From assembly GCA_937884385.1 (NCBI GenBank), contig CALGCW010000206.1, positions 1 through 11,418 on the forward strand: 11,418 nt of DNA, read 5' to 3'. Made by a program: the position numbers and the translations under genes. This DNA is from an uncultured Clostridia bacterium (GTDB lineage Bacteria; Bacillota; Clostridia; Oscillospirales; CAG-272). The notes beneath the pieces were generated by a model, which saw only the letters and a program-made list of their open reading frames with translations, made no database searches and was not told the origin of the DNA. Below, piece by piece: positions 1 to 7,233 of this stretch (position 1 is its first letter; every line of letters starts with the position of its first letter).

Positions 1-289
1 CATTTTCTACCGTATTTTGCACAAAAGGGGATACATCTCCTTTTGCAGATTGCTTTACATAAATATTTTCGTCATTCTGTAAAAGTGTATTGATGTATTC
101 AGTAAGATTATCTGTCTGCTCATAGAGTGCTGATACGAAATCAGAATACAATGATAAGAAATAGTCCTTGTCCGTATCGTCACATTCGAGCAATTCAATG
201 AGTGCGGAAATTCCTTTATCGTTTATTACATTTTTAAATATTGTTACTGCTTTTGCAGATAAAAAAACAAGACAAGCCGTAAGACGGTT
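1..289 (-). CDS. Partial N-terminal region of a probable DUF815-type AAA ATPase (runs off left edge)
   Basis: A minus-strand frame stays open for 96 codons from 289 to the window edge and looks like real protein. It begins near NRLTACLVFLSAKAVTIFKN and continues through helical segments such as LYSDFVSALYEQ, TEYINTLLQ and NDENIYVKQSAKGD. The pattern (AKAVTIFKN, then an acidic helix, then ENxYVxxxAxG) resembles, from memory, the region before the ATPase core of clostridial DUF815 proteins. The Walker A core would lie beyond the edge, so the family name is inference. No in-frame ATG, GTG or TTG with a ribosome site is found at the 5' end. The frame continues upstream into glgA sequence without a sensible start, so a few N-terminal residues seem lost at the junction near 285-297. 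The stretch is visibly more AT-rich than the glg genes beside it. Confidence 0.55.
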
Positions 290-1631
290 TAAAAAGGAGC
301 ATCCCGAGGATATAGACGTCAGAGTGGTAATGCCGCTTTATGACGCGATAAAGCCCGAATGGAGATCTCAGATGAAGCTAGAGGCGGTGTTCAACCTTCC
401 TCTTTCCTGGAGAAATCTTTATTGCGGAGTGCACAGTCTTGTCAAGGACGGTGTCACGTACTATTTTATTGACAATGAATATTATTTTAAGAGGGGCAAT
501 CTTTACGGCTTCGGTGACGAGGCGGAAAGATATGCGTTCTTCTGCAAGGCTGCTGTTGAGATGCTCGGTGTTATCGGATTCTATCCCGACGTGCTTCACG
601 CTCACGACTGGCAGGCGGCTCTCTCCATCACGTATCTCAATTTCGAGTACCGCTGGAGACAGGAGTATCAGAATATAAAGACCGTTTTCACCATCCACAA
701 TATCGAGTATCAGGGTCAGTTCCCGAACAACGTGGTCGGATTCGTATTTGGCTTCGGTCATTCGAACTACCTTGATTACAATGGATGCGTTAACCTTATG
801 AAATGCGCTATCGAGATGTCTAACTCTGTAACGACGGTCAGCCCAAGATATGCGGAAGAGATAAGAAGCGATGAATATGCTCACGGACTTGCGCCGATAC
901 TCAATAAGAACGCCCACAAGCTTGTAGGTATTCTTAACGGTATCGATTACACCTACTATGACCCGAACACGGATTACGCGATTTATAACAATTACGGCTC
1001 GGGTGATATAGCGGGTAAGAGAGTAAACAAGACCGAGCTTCAGAAGAGCCTTGGTCTCCCCGTAAGAGAGGACGTTCCGCTTGTAGCCATCGTTTCAAGA
1101 CTTGCTTCTCACAAGGGACTTGATCTTGTGCGCGATATCGCGTACAGACTTGTTGACAACTATGATATCCAGTTCGTAGTGCTCGGCAAGGGCGAGGCTC
1201 AATACGAAAACTTCTTCGTTGATCTCGAAAGAAACCGTCCTGACAAGGTTCGCGCTCTTATGATGTATGACAGAGATCTCTCAAAGTGCATCTATGCGGC
1301 TGCGGATATATTCCTTATGCCCTCAAAGAGTGAGCCCTGCGGTCTTTCTCAGATGATCGCGTCAAGATACGGCGCCATCCCCGTTGTAAGAGAGACGGGC
1401 GGCCTTTACGACTCTATCAAGGGCTATTGGTTGCTTAACGGAACCATACTCGGCAATGGCTTTACTTTTGCCAACTATTCGTCGGAGGAGCTCTATGAGC
1501 GCACGAGCGCAGCTCTTGAACTTTATTATAACAAAGAATATTATCCTGTCTTCTTGAAGAAGATAATGGATACTGACTTCTCTTGGGGAACATCCGCAAG
1601 AAAGTACTATATGCTTTACGAAAGAATGTAA
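198..1631 (+). CDS. glgA: Glycogen synthase (GT5), N-terminus missing or replaced
   Basis: Glycogen synthase transfers glucose from ADP-glucose to the non-reducing end of a growing alpha-1,4-glucan in the cytoplasm. Family features run in order: VRVVMPLYDA near the start, LHAHDWQA (His at 597), TIHNIEYQGQFP, VTTVSPRYAEEI, LNGIDYTYYDP, the nucleotide-sugar loop SRLASHKG, LGKGE, and SEPCGLSQMIASRYG with the catalytic-type Glu at 1332, then ETGGLYDSI. The normal N-terminus with the ADP-glucose-binding KxGG motif is absent. The open frame reaches back to TTG 168 and ATG 198, but bases before about 290 are the antisense of the neighbouring minus-strand gene, so residues encoded there are not GlgA sequence. 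No ribosome site precedes either start; 198 is simply the first ATG. The gene is best read as a 5'-truncated glgA. The 3' end at 1631 is secure, and glgP follows after 38 nt. Confidence 0.85.
   Translation: MSAEIPLSFITFLNIVTAFADKKTRQAVRRFKKEHPEDIDVRVVMPLYDAIKPEWRSQMKLEAVFNLPLSWRNLYCGVHSLVKDGVTYYFIDNEYYFKRGNLYGFGDEAERYAFFCKAAVEMLGVIGFYPDVLHAHDWQAALSITYLNFEYRWRQEYQNIKTVFTIHNIEYQGQFPNNVVGFVFGFGHSNYLDYNGCVNLMKCAIEMSNSVTTVSPRYAEEIRSDEYAHGLAPILNKNAHKLVGILNGIDYTYYDPNTDYAIYNNYGSGDIAGKRVNKTELQKSLGLPVREDVPLVAIVSRLASHKGLDLVRDIAYRLVDNYDIQFVVLGKGEAQYENFFVDLERNRPDKVRALMMYDRDLSKCIYAAADIFLMPSKSEPCGLSQMIASRYGAIPVVRETGGLYDSIKGYWLLNGTILGNGFTFANYSSEELYERTSAALELYYNKEYYPVFLKKIMDTDFSWGTSARKYYMLYERM
285..297. other. 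Breakpoint where two divergent genes both lose their 5' ends
   Basis: To the left the minus strand codes for a protein that still lacks a start codon. To the right the plus strand codes for glycogen synthase from the residues KKEHPEDIDVRVVMPLY onward, without the usual first 40 or so residues. No intergenic promoter region separates them. Base composition changes from AT-rich to more balanced across this point. The exact base cannot be fixed without homologues; the range is where both homologies appear to stop. Confidence 0.55.
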
Positions 1632-1660
1632 GGCAAAAATCGCAAATACCTATTTATTTT

Positions 1661-1665
1661 GGAGG
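1661..1665 (+). promoter_or_regulatory. Ribosome binding site of glgP
   Basis: GGAGG lies 4 nt before ATG 1670. It decides the glgP start against the upstream in-frame GTG at 1583, which lies inside glgA and has no such site. Confidence 0.8.
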
Positions 1666-1669
1666 ACAC

Positions 1670-4105
1670 ATGAATTACCAACCCACAGTGAACGAAATCA
1701 CAGAAAATTTAGAAGGCAAGCTCGCCAGATATTTCGGATGTACGTCTGCAGAAGCAACGAGAGAACAGATGTACAAGGCGGCTGCCATGACAGTAAAGGA
1801 TATTCTCTCGGCTAAAAGAGGTGAATATAAGAAGCTTGTAAACGAGGAAGGCGGCAAGAGAGTGTACTATATGTGCATGGAATTCTTGCTTGGAAGATCC
1901 CTTAAGACAAATCTTTGCAACCTCGGTCTTGCAGAAAATTATAAAGAGTCCCTCAAATCACTTGGATTTGATCTTGACGACCTTTATGAGTGCGAGCCCG
2001 ACGCAGGTCTTGGAAACGGTGGTCTTGGCCGTCTTGCAGCTTGCTTTATGGACTCTCTTTCATCCCTTGATTATCCCGCAACAGGATTTTCGCTTTGCTA
2101 TGAGTACGGTTTGTTCAAGCAGATGATCGTTGACGGTATGCAGATCGAGCTTCCCGACGTATGGCTTCCCGGCGGTGAGGTATGGCTCACACCCAGAACT
2201 GACCGTATCTTTAAGGTCAGACTTGGCGGAAAAGTACGCGAGGAATGGCGCGAGGACCATATGGAGGTCATTTACGAGAACTGCGAGGAATATGAAGCAG
2301 TTCCTTACGATATGATGATCTCCGGTGCCGACAGCAAGGCAGTTTCCTTGCTTCGTCTTTGGAAGGCTCGTGACATCCACAACTTCAATATGAACCTTTT
2401 CTCACAGGGTCAGTATGCGCAGGCTCTTACAGAGAGCACAAACGCAGAGATCCTTACAAAGGTGCTTTACCCCTCCGATAACCACACGGAAGGTAAGATT
2501 CTTCGTCTTACACAGCAGTATTTCCTTGTTTCCGCATCCATCCAGAGCATTATCCGCGACCATATGGCGGTCTACGGCAATCTTGATAACCTTGCGGATA
2601 AGGTAGCCATCCATATCAACGATACTCACCCCGCGCTCTGCATTCCCGAGCTTATGAGAATATTCCTTGACGATTATCACTTCTCTTGGGAAAGAGCTTG
2701 GGATATGGTACAGAATATCGTGTCCTACACGAACCACACTGTCCTTCCCGAGGCACTTGAGACCTGGAATGAGGATATATTCCAGCTTAAGCTTCCCAGA
2801 ATCCATCAGATCATTAAGGAGATCAACGAGAGATTCTGCAAGGATGCTTGGAACGTTTTCCCCGGAAACTGGGATAAGATCTCCAAGCTCAGCGTGATCG
2901 GATACGGTCAGGTCAGAATGGCTAACCTCTCTGTTATCGGCTCTCACTCCATCAACGGTGTATCCAAGCTTCACTCCGAGATCCTTAAGGACTCTACCTT
3001 CAAGGATTTCTATAAGATGTATCCCGACAGATTCGATAACGTCACGAACGGTATCGCTCACAGAAGATGGCTCTGCTATTCCAACCCCAGACTCTCTGCA
3101 TTGCTTGACGAATGCATCGGTACGGGCTACAGACACGAGCCCGAGCAACTTGCAGAATTTGCAAAATATGCTGACGACAAGGCGGTACTTGAGCAGGTCA
3201 GAGCTATCAAGCACGAGAACAAAAAGGCTTTTGCTGATGTTCTTTACAAGAAGACCGGCGTCGCCCTTGACACACATTCCGTTTTCGACGTTCAGATCAA
3301 GCGCTTGCACGAATACAAGCGTCAGCTTCTCAACGCGCTTAATATCATTAATCTCTATATCGATCTTAAGGAAAATCCCAACCTCGACGTTCAGCCCCAG
3401 ACCTTCATCTTTGGTGCAAAGGCTGCTTCCGGCTATATGATGGCTAAGGAGATCATTAAGCTCATCTGCTTCATCAGCCGCGAGATCGAGCAGGATCCCG
3501 TTATCAGAGAAAAGATCAAGGTAGTATTCCTTGAAAACTATAACGTAAGTATGGCAGAGGCACTTATTCCTTCCGCTGAGATCAGTGAACAGATATCTCT
3601 TGCAGGTAAGGAAGCAAGCGGCACTGGCTGTATGAAGCTTATGATGAACGGTGCTCTTACCATTGGAACTCTTGACGGTGCTAATATTGAGATGCTTGCC
3701 GCTGCAGGTAAGGATAATATGTACATCTTCGGTCTTACCGCAAAAGAGGTTGAGGATATCTGGGCAAGAGGCTATCATTCCAACGAGTTCTATGCGAACA
3801 ACAACAGACTCAATAAGATAATCGACTGTCTCAACCGCGGCTTTGCGGGCCAGTCATTTGCTCATATCTCAAGATACCTTCTTACAGGTATGGGCGTTGC
3901 AGACCCCTTTATGTGTCTTGCAGACTTTGAGTCCTACCGCACCACTCATGAGAGAATGATCGCTGACTATGCGGATAAGCAGAAGTGGAACAGAATGTCC
4001 CTTATGAATATCGCAAATTCCGGATACTTCGCAGCAGACAGAAGTATAGAGGAATATGCGGAAAAATTCTGGAATCTCAGAAAAATCACAGGAAAGAACA
4101 ACTAA
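1670..4105 (+). CDS. glgP: Glycogen/maltodextrin phosphorylase (GT35)
   Basis: This 811-residue enzyme, of normal length for the family, removes terminal glucose units from glycogen or maltodextrin with phosphate, giving glucose-1-phosphate. It needs pyridoxal phosphate. Signatures in order are GLGNGGLGRLAACFMDS (residues 113-129), EYGLFKQ, NDTHPALCIPELMR, NHTVLPEALE, NVTNGIAHRRWL, DVQIKRLHEYKRQ, and the PLP site EASGTGCMKLMMNGA, in which the cofactor lysine is K656. This is followed by TIGTLDGANIEM. No key residue appears to be missing. It sits 38 nt after glgA and 5 nt before the GH13 gene, which fits one glycogen turnover operon. Substrate preference between glycogen and maltodextrin cannot be read from the sequence. 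A long antisense open frame (2402-3778) is a codon-bias shadow. Confidence 0.97.
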   Translation: MNYQPTVNEITENLEGKLARYFGCTSAEATREQMYKAAAMTVKDILSAKRGEYKKLVNEEGGKRVYYMCMEFLLGRSLKTNLCNLGLAENYKESLKSLGFDLDDLYECEPDAGLGNGGLGRLAACFMDSLSSLDYPATGFSLCYEYGLFKQMIVDGMQIELPDVWLPGGEVWLTPRTDRIFKVRLGGKVREEWREDHMEVIYENCEEYEAVPYDMMISGADSKAVSLLRLWKARDIHNFNMNLFSQGQYAQALTESTNAEILTKVLYPSDNHTEGKILRLTQQYFLVSASIQSIIRDHMAVYGNLDNLADKVAIHINDTHPALCIPELMRIFLDDYHFSWERAWDMVQNIVSYTNHTVLPEALETWNEDIFQLKLPRIHQIIKEINERFCKDAWNVFPGNWDKISKLSVIGYGQVRMANLSVIGSHSINGVSKLHSEILKDSTFKDFYKMYPDRFDNVTNGIAHRRWLCYSNPRLSALLDECIGTGYRHEPEQLAEFAKYADDKAVLEQVRAIKHENKKAFADVLYKKTGVALDTHSVFDVQIKRLHEYKRQLLNALNIINLYIDLKENPNLDVQPQTFIFGAKAASGYMMAKEIIKLICFISREIEQDPVIREKIKVVFLENYNVSMAEALIPSAEISEQISLAGKEASGTGCMKLMMNGALTIGTLDGANIEMLAAAGKDNMYIFGLTAKEVEDIWARGYHSNEFYANNNRLNKIIDCLNRGFAGQSFAHISRYLLTGMGVADPFMCLADFESYRTTHERMIADYADKQKWNRMSLMNIANSGYFAADRSIEEYAEKFWNLRKITGKNN

Positions 4106-4110
4106 TATAA

Positions 4111-6024
4111 ATGATCTATCAACATTCGGATTATGCTTCAGCGAATAACGTTGAAATAAAAAAAGAAATAAAGGTTGATCAAGTATGGGAAAACGCCTCG
4201 TATCGCGGGGCGTTTTCTATAGATGATGACATACGCTTCAGGATCAGTATCCCTACGGGTATGGGTACGCAGGGCGTGGTCATGCGAATCAACCGTGACG
4301 GTGAAAATTATTGGGATATTCCTCTTACTCTTACAAGCTACGATCCATCGCGTGAGGAATATACCGTTGAACTTAATATGCATAAGCTTTGCGGTCCCGT
4401 ACCCGCGCTCTTTTTCTATGAGTTTTTGCTTCTTCGAGGAACGAGAACGCTCTTTACGAACAGCATCAATAACTATGATTTTGAGCTTTCCTATTATTCC
4501 ACCTCAAAATTCTCGCTTCTGGTCTACCAGAACTATTTTGAGCCCAAGGAATGGTTTGGAAAGGGTATTATGTACCATATCTTCGTTGATCGCTTTGCGA
4601 AGGGCGATATAGGCCATGTTGAGCGCGAGGATGCCTTTATCAATGAGGATTGGTATAACGGCGTTCCTCAGTATGCGCGCGTTCAGGGAGAGCCCATCAA
4701 GAACAATATGTTCTTTGGCGGAAACCTTAAGGGCATTGAGGATAAGCTTGACTATCTTGAATCTATCGGCACTAAGGTTATTTATCTGAGCCCCATATTC
4801 AAGGCGTATTCCAATCACAAATACGACACTGGCGACTATATGAAGGTTGACGAGATGTTCGGAGGTGAGGATGCGTTTGTCTCCTTGCTTGAAAAGGCGA
4901 AGGAGAGGGGCATTGCCATTATTCTTGACGGTGTGTTCAACCACACGGGCGATGACAGTATTTACTTCAATAAATACGGAAAATGCGGTTGGGGTGGTGC
5001 GTATCTTGACCCTGAATCGCTTTTCAGAGATTGGTATAGCTTCAGAAGCTACCCGAACGATTATGAATCGTGGTGGGGGATCAATATTTTGCCCAAGCTC
5101 AATCAGAATAATCCCGATTGCCGCAATTATTTCCTCGGCGAGGGTGGAGTAGTTGAAAAATATACGAAAATGGGTATTGGCGGTTGGCGTCTTGACGTTG
5201 CTGACGAGCTGCCCGACGAGTTTTTGTATGAATTGCGCGAGTGCGTTCACAAGAATTCCGACTCACAGGCAATAATCATTGGCGAGGTGTGGGAAAATGC
5301 CGCAGTCAAGACCGCTTACGGCAAGAGGAGAAACTATTTCCACGGCCGTCAGCTTGACAGTGTTATGAACTATCCGCTTCGAAACGGTATAATCGACTTT
5401 GTCACTTACGGAAGTGCGGAGATACTTTATAACGTACTGGTGGAGCTTTATTCTTCATATCCGAGATGCGTTTGCGATTCACTTATGAATATACTCGGTA
5501 CTCACGATACGGAGAGGATCCTTACCGTGCTTGGAGATAACTACCGCCCCGATGCGCCAAACGATCACCTTGCGGTTATGAGAATGACCGCGCAGGAAAG
5601 AGACAAGGCGGTCGCGCGCCTTAAGATGGCATCGATCCTGCAGTATACTGTTTACGGCATACCGTCCGTATTCTACGGAGATGAGGCGGGAATTGAGGGA
5701 TATCACGATCCCTTCTGCAGGAGGACCTATCCTTGGGGACGCGAGAACAAGCAGCTTCTTGAGCATTATCGCAAGCTCGGTGAGCTTCGAAATATTGAAA
5801 AAGCGTTTGACAGGGGCTCTTTCAGAGTGCTTGAGCACGGTGCGGAGACCATTATGTACGAGCGTTGCAAAGAGGATTCACGCGTAGTGGTGCTTGCCAA
5901 CGGCGGAGAGGAGAACTATCGCGTTCGTCTTGACGGAAAATGGATAGATATGCTTTCCTATGAGAGCTATGAAAACGTTATAACGGTGAAGCCGCATACG
6001 GCAAGAATTATGAAGCAAATATAG
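4111..6024 (+). CDS. GH13 alpha-glycosidase, neopullulanase/cyclomaltodextrinase type
   Basis: This 637-residue alpha-amylase-family enzyme has no signal peptide, so it should hydrolyse maltodextrins or branched glucans inside the cell. An N-terminal beta-rich domain (about residues 20-135) precedes the catalytic barrel, which opens with MYHIFVDRFAKGD. Conserved regions are all visible: region I DGVFNHTG (273-280), region V LPKLN (327-331, close to the MPKLN typical of GH13_20-like enzymes), region II GWRLDVADE with nucleophile D362, region III GEVWE with acid/base E392, and region IV GTHDTER with D466. The C-terminal part (about 560-637) is a beta domain. The gene starts 5 nt after glgP; a weak AGGAAAG lies about 15 nt upstream, so translational coupling is likely. 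The terminator at 6028-6067 closes the operon. Exact specificity (pullulan, cyclodextrin or maltose-forming) cannot be decided, so no symbol is given. Confidence 0.93.
   Translation: MIYQHSDYASANNVEIKKEIKVDQVWENASYRGAFSIDDDIRFRISIPTGMGTQGVVMRINRDGENYWDIPLTLTSYDPSREEYTVELNMHKLCGPVPALFFYEFLLLRGTRTLFTNSINNYDFELSYYSTSKFSLLVYQNYFEPKEWFGKGIMYHIFVDRFAKGDIGHVEREDAFINEDWYNGVPQYARVQGEPIKNNMFFGGNLKGIEDKLDYLESIGTKVIYLSPIFKAYSNHKYDTGDYMKVDEMFGGEDAFVSLLEKAKERGIAIILDGVFNHTGDDSIYFNKYGKCGWGGAYLDPESLFRDWYSFRSYPNDYESWWGINILPKLNQNNPDCRNYFLGEGGVVEKYTKMGIGGWRLDVADELPDEFLYELRECVHKNSDSQAIIIGEVWENAAVKTAYGKRRNYFHGRQLDSVMNYPLRNGIIDFVTYGSAEILYNVLVELYSSYPRCVCDSLMNILGTHDTERILTVLGDNYRPDAPNDHLAVMRMTAQERDKAVARLKMASILQYTVYGIPSVFYGDEAGIEGYHDPFCRRTYPWGRENKQLLEHYRKLGELRNIEKAFDRGSFRVLEHGAETIMYERCKEDSRVVVLANGGEENYRVRLDGKWIDMLSYESYENVITVKPHTARIMKQI
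4189..4217 (+). repeat. Intragenic terminator-like hairpin early in the GH13 gene
   Basis: GAAAACGCCTCG (4189-4200) pairs with CGGGGCGTTTTC (4206-4217) over 12 bp with one G-U pair, around a 5-nt TATCG loop. The right arm ends in four T, so the RNA would resemble a short intrinsic terminator or attenuator about 80-105 nt after the start codon. It is inside coding sequence, so a regulatory role is only a possibility. Confidence 0.4.
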
Positions 6025-6027
6025 AAA

Positions 6028-6067
6028 TAACGGGTCGCATATCCGTGTGCGATCCGTTAATTTTTTT
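6028..6067 (+). terminator. Rho-independent terminator of the glycogen operon
   Basis: The left arm 6028-6039 (TAACGGGTCGCA) pairs with 6048-6059 (TGCGATCCGTTA) over 12 bp with one G-U pair and a short loop. A run of seven T (6061-6067) follows one base later. It lies 3 nt after the GH13 stop codon and separates the two operons. Confidence 0.9.
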
Positions 6068-6083
6068 GAAAAATTCAAAAAAA
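6061..6083. repeat. Perfect AT-rich inverted repeat between terminator and promoter
   Basis: TTTTTTTGAA (6061-6070) and TTCAAAAAAA (6074-6083) are perfect inverted arms of 10 bp separated by AAA. The left arm is also the T-tract of the terminator. The right arm ends 4 nt before the -35 box at 6088, a place where a repressor or activator site could lie. It could also be a chance product of the T- and A-tracts. Confidence 0.5.
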
Positions 6084-6087
6084 GTGA

Positions 6088-6116
6088 TTGATATATACAG
6101 AAATATGTGTTAATAT
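6088..6116 (+). promoter_or_regulatory. Extended -10 housekeeping promoter for the lipoprotein-smpB operon
   Basis: A -35 box TTGATA (6088-6093) and a -10 box TAATAT (6111-6116) are separated by exactly 17 bp. TG at 6108-6109 gives the TGn extended -10 element. Transcription should begin near 6123, leaving a leader of about 34 nt before ATG 6157. Its place directly after the upstream terminator supports the call. Confidence 0.8.
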
Positions 6117-6156
6117 TATGATAGGAAAATTATATTTATTTATTCGAAGGAAGATT

Positions 6157-6693
6157 ATGAAAAGATATATCATACCGTTTTGCCTCGTTTTACTTGCGTT
6201 GATGCTTCTGCCGTCGTGCGAGGAGCAAGAGGGCAGCGAGCGATATACCGGCATACTTGCAAGCGATGAGGTCATATCCTCTATCAAGCAAGAAATGGCG
6301 GACAGGGAAAACTCGCTTATGGCAGCAGAGGGGGACGTGTTCTGGACGGCTTCGGGCTCGCTTTGGCACTCCACCTACAAATGCTCGTATATCATAAACT
6401 CAAAGAATATTTACCACGGCACTCTTGAAGATGCAAAGCTTGCGGGAAAGAACTCTCCCTGTAAGCGGTGCGGTGCTTCGGACACGGGTGCTTCAAGTGA
6501 TGAAAGATACGCAGAGCTTGAAAACGAGCCGATATGTGAAGGCGACGTATTCTTTACAAGGGGGGATGTGCTTTGGCACGCTCATCTCAACTGTCCACAG
6601 CTTGACGGCGGAGAAAAGGTATATCATTCAAGCAGAGAGGAAGCAGAGCTTCTCGGCAAGATATTGCCGTGTGATGAATGCACGGGAAAATAA
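6157..6693 (+). CDS. Small lipoprotein with two tandem Ada-like metal-binding modules
   Basis: The 178-residue protein starts with a lipoprotein signal (MKRY, hydrophobic core, LLPSC) and would be lipidated at C21 on the outer face of the membrane. ATG 6157 is chosen because GAAGGAAG precedes it by a few bases and the lipobox follows; the frame upstream lacks signal character. After a short helical stretch come two repeats: GDVFWTASGSLWH (59-71) and GDVFFTRGDVLWH (129-141), each followed by Cys, a YH pair, an A-rich helix, a Gly and PCxxC. Likely ligands are H71, C76, C102, C105 and H141, C146, C172, C175, every one offset by exactly 70. The ending A..AGK.SPCKRC recalls the zinc domain of Ada and the YHxxxC/PCxxC modules attached to some clostridial proteins. 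Function is unknown; zinc binding is inference. Confidence 0.85.
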   Translation: MKRYIIPFCLVLLALMLLPSCEEQEGSERYTGILASDEVISSIKQEMADRENSLMAAEGDVFWTASGSLWHSTYKCSYIINSKNIYHGTLEDAKLAGKNSPCKRCGASDTGASSDERYAELENEPICEGDVFFTRGDVLWHAHLNCPQLDGGEKVYHSSREEAELLGKILPCDECTGK

Positions 6694-6711
6694 AATTCTA
6701 TTGCAGATATC

Positions 6712-6717
6712 GGAGGG
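6712..6717 (+). promoter_or_regulatory. Ribosome binding site of the GNAT gene
   Basis: GGAGGG lies 5 nt before ATG 6723 and fixes that start over the in-frame ATG at 6678, which overlaps the end of the lipoprotein gene. Confidence 0.8.
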
Positions 6718-6722
6718 ATAAT

Positions 6723-7226
6723 ATGACTATCAGATACGCAGAAAAAAAGGATATTGACAGAATAATGCAGATAATCTCTGATGCAAGAGAGAGCATTGGC
6801 AGACTTGGAATAGATCAATGGCAGTACGGATATCCCACAAGGGATTCCGTTAAGGAGGATATCTCTCTTCACAGATGCTATGTTGTGCTTGACGGTGAGG
6901 AGATTTGCGCGACTTTTGCGCTTATGCTTCACGGAGAGCCCACGTATAAGAAAATATATTGCGGTGCGTGGATCGGCGACGGCGAGTATCTTACCATCCA
7001 CAAGATCGCAATAGACAGTGCACATCGCGGAAGGGGTATTGCAGAGGAGATAATCTCGTTTATTATGGATTACGCGAGAGAGCTTGATTATGCAAGCGTC
7101 AGGGTCGATACTCATCACGGCAACCTTCCGATGAGAAGGATGCTTGAAAAGAACGGATTTGAGTATTGCGGAACCATCCACTTGCTTGACGGTCAGCCGC
7201 GCGTGGCTTATGAAAAATTGGTATAG
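6723..7226 (+). CDS. GNAT-family N-acetyltransferase
   Basis: This 167-residue cytoplasmic protein should transfer an acetyl group from acetyl-CoA to an amine. It begins MTIRYAEKKDIDRIMQI, the usual strand-helix opening of the fold. Motif A is LTIHKIAIDSAHRGRGIAEE (90-109), where R102-x-x-G105-x-A107 matches the CoA pyrophosphate loop Q/RxxGxG/A. Motif B follows with VRVDTHHGNLPMRRMLEKNG (127-145), in which an N-xx-M...L-x-K-x-GF pattern closes the domain. The substrate cannot be told; nothing specific marks it as RimI-like or as an antibiotic-modifying enzyme. It lies 29 nt after the lipoprotein gene and 7 nt before smpB, so it is probably cotranscribed with them. Confidence 0.9.
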   Translation: MTIRYAEKKDIDRIMQIISDARESIGRLGIDQWQYGYPTRDSVKEDISLHRCYVVLDGEEICATFALMLHGEPTYKKIYCGAWIGDGEYLTIHKIAIDSAHRGRGIAEEIISFIMDYARELDYASVRVDTHHGNLPMRRMLEKNGFEYCGTIHLLDGQPRVAYEKLV

Positions 7227-7233
7227 GTAGATT

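Noticed and set aside
2402..3778. Long minus-strand open frame of 458 codons opposite glgP
   Set aside because: It is antisense to a fully conserved glycogen phosphorylase, has no ribosome site or recognisable motif, and results from codon bias that leaves few stops on the opposite strand.
4504..5250. Minus-strand open frame of 248 codons opposite the GH13 gene
   Set aside because: It covers the conserved catalytic barrel of the GH13 enzyme in antisense and shows no protein-family features of its own.
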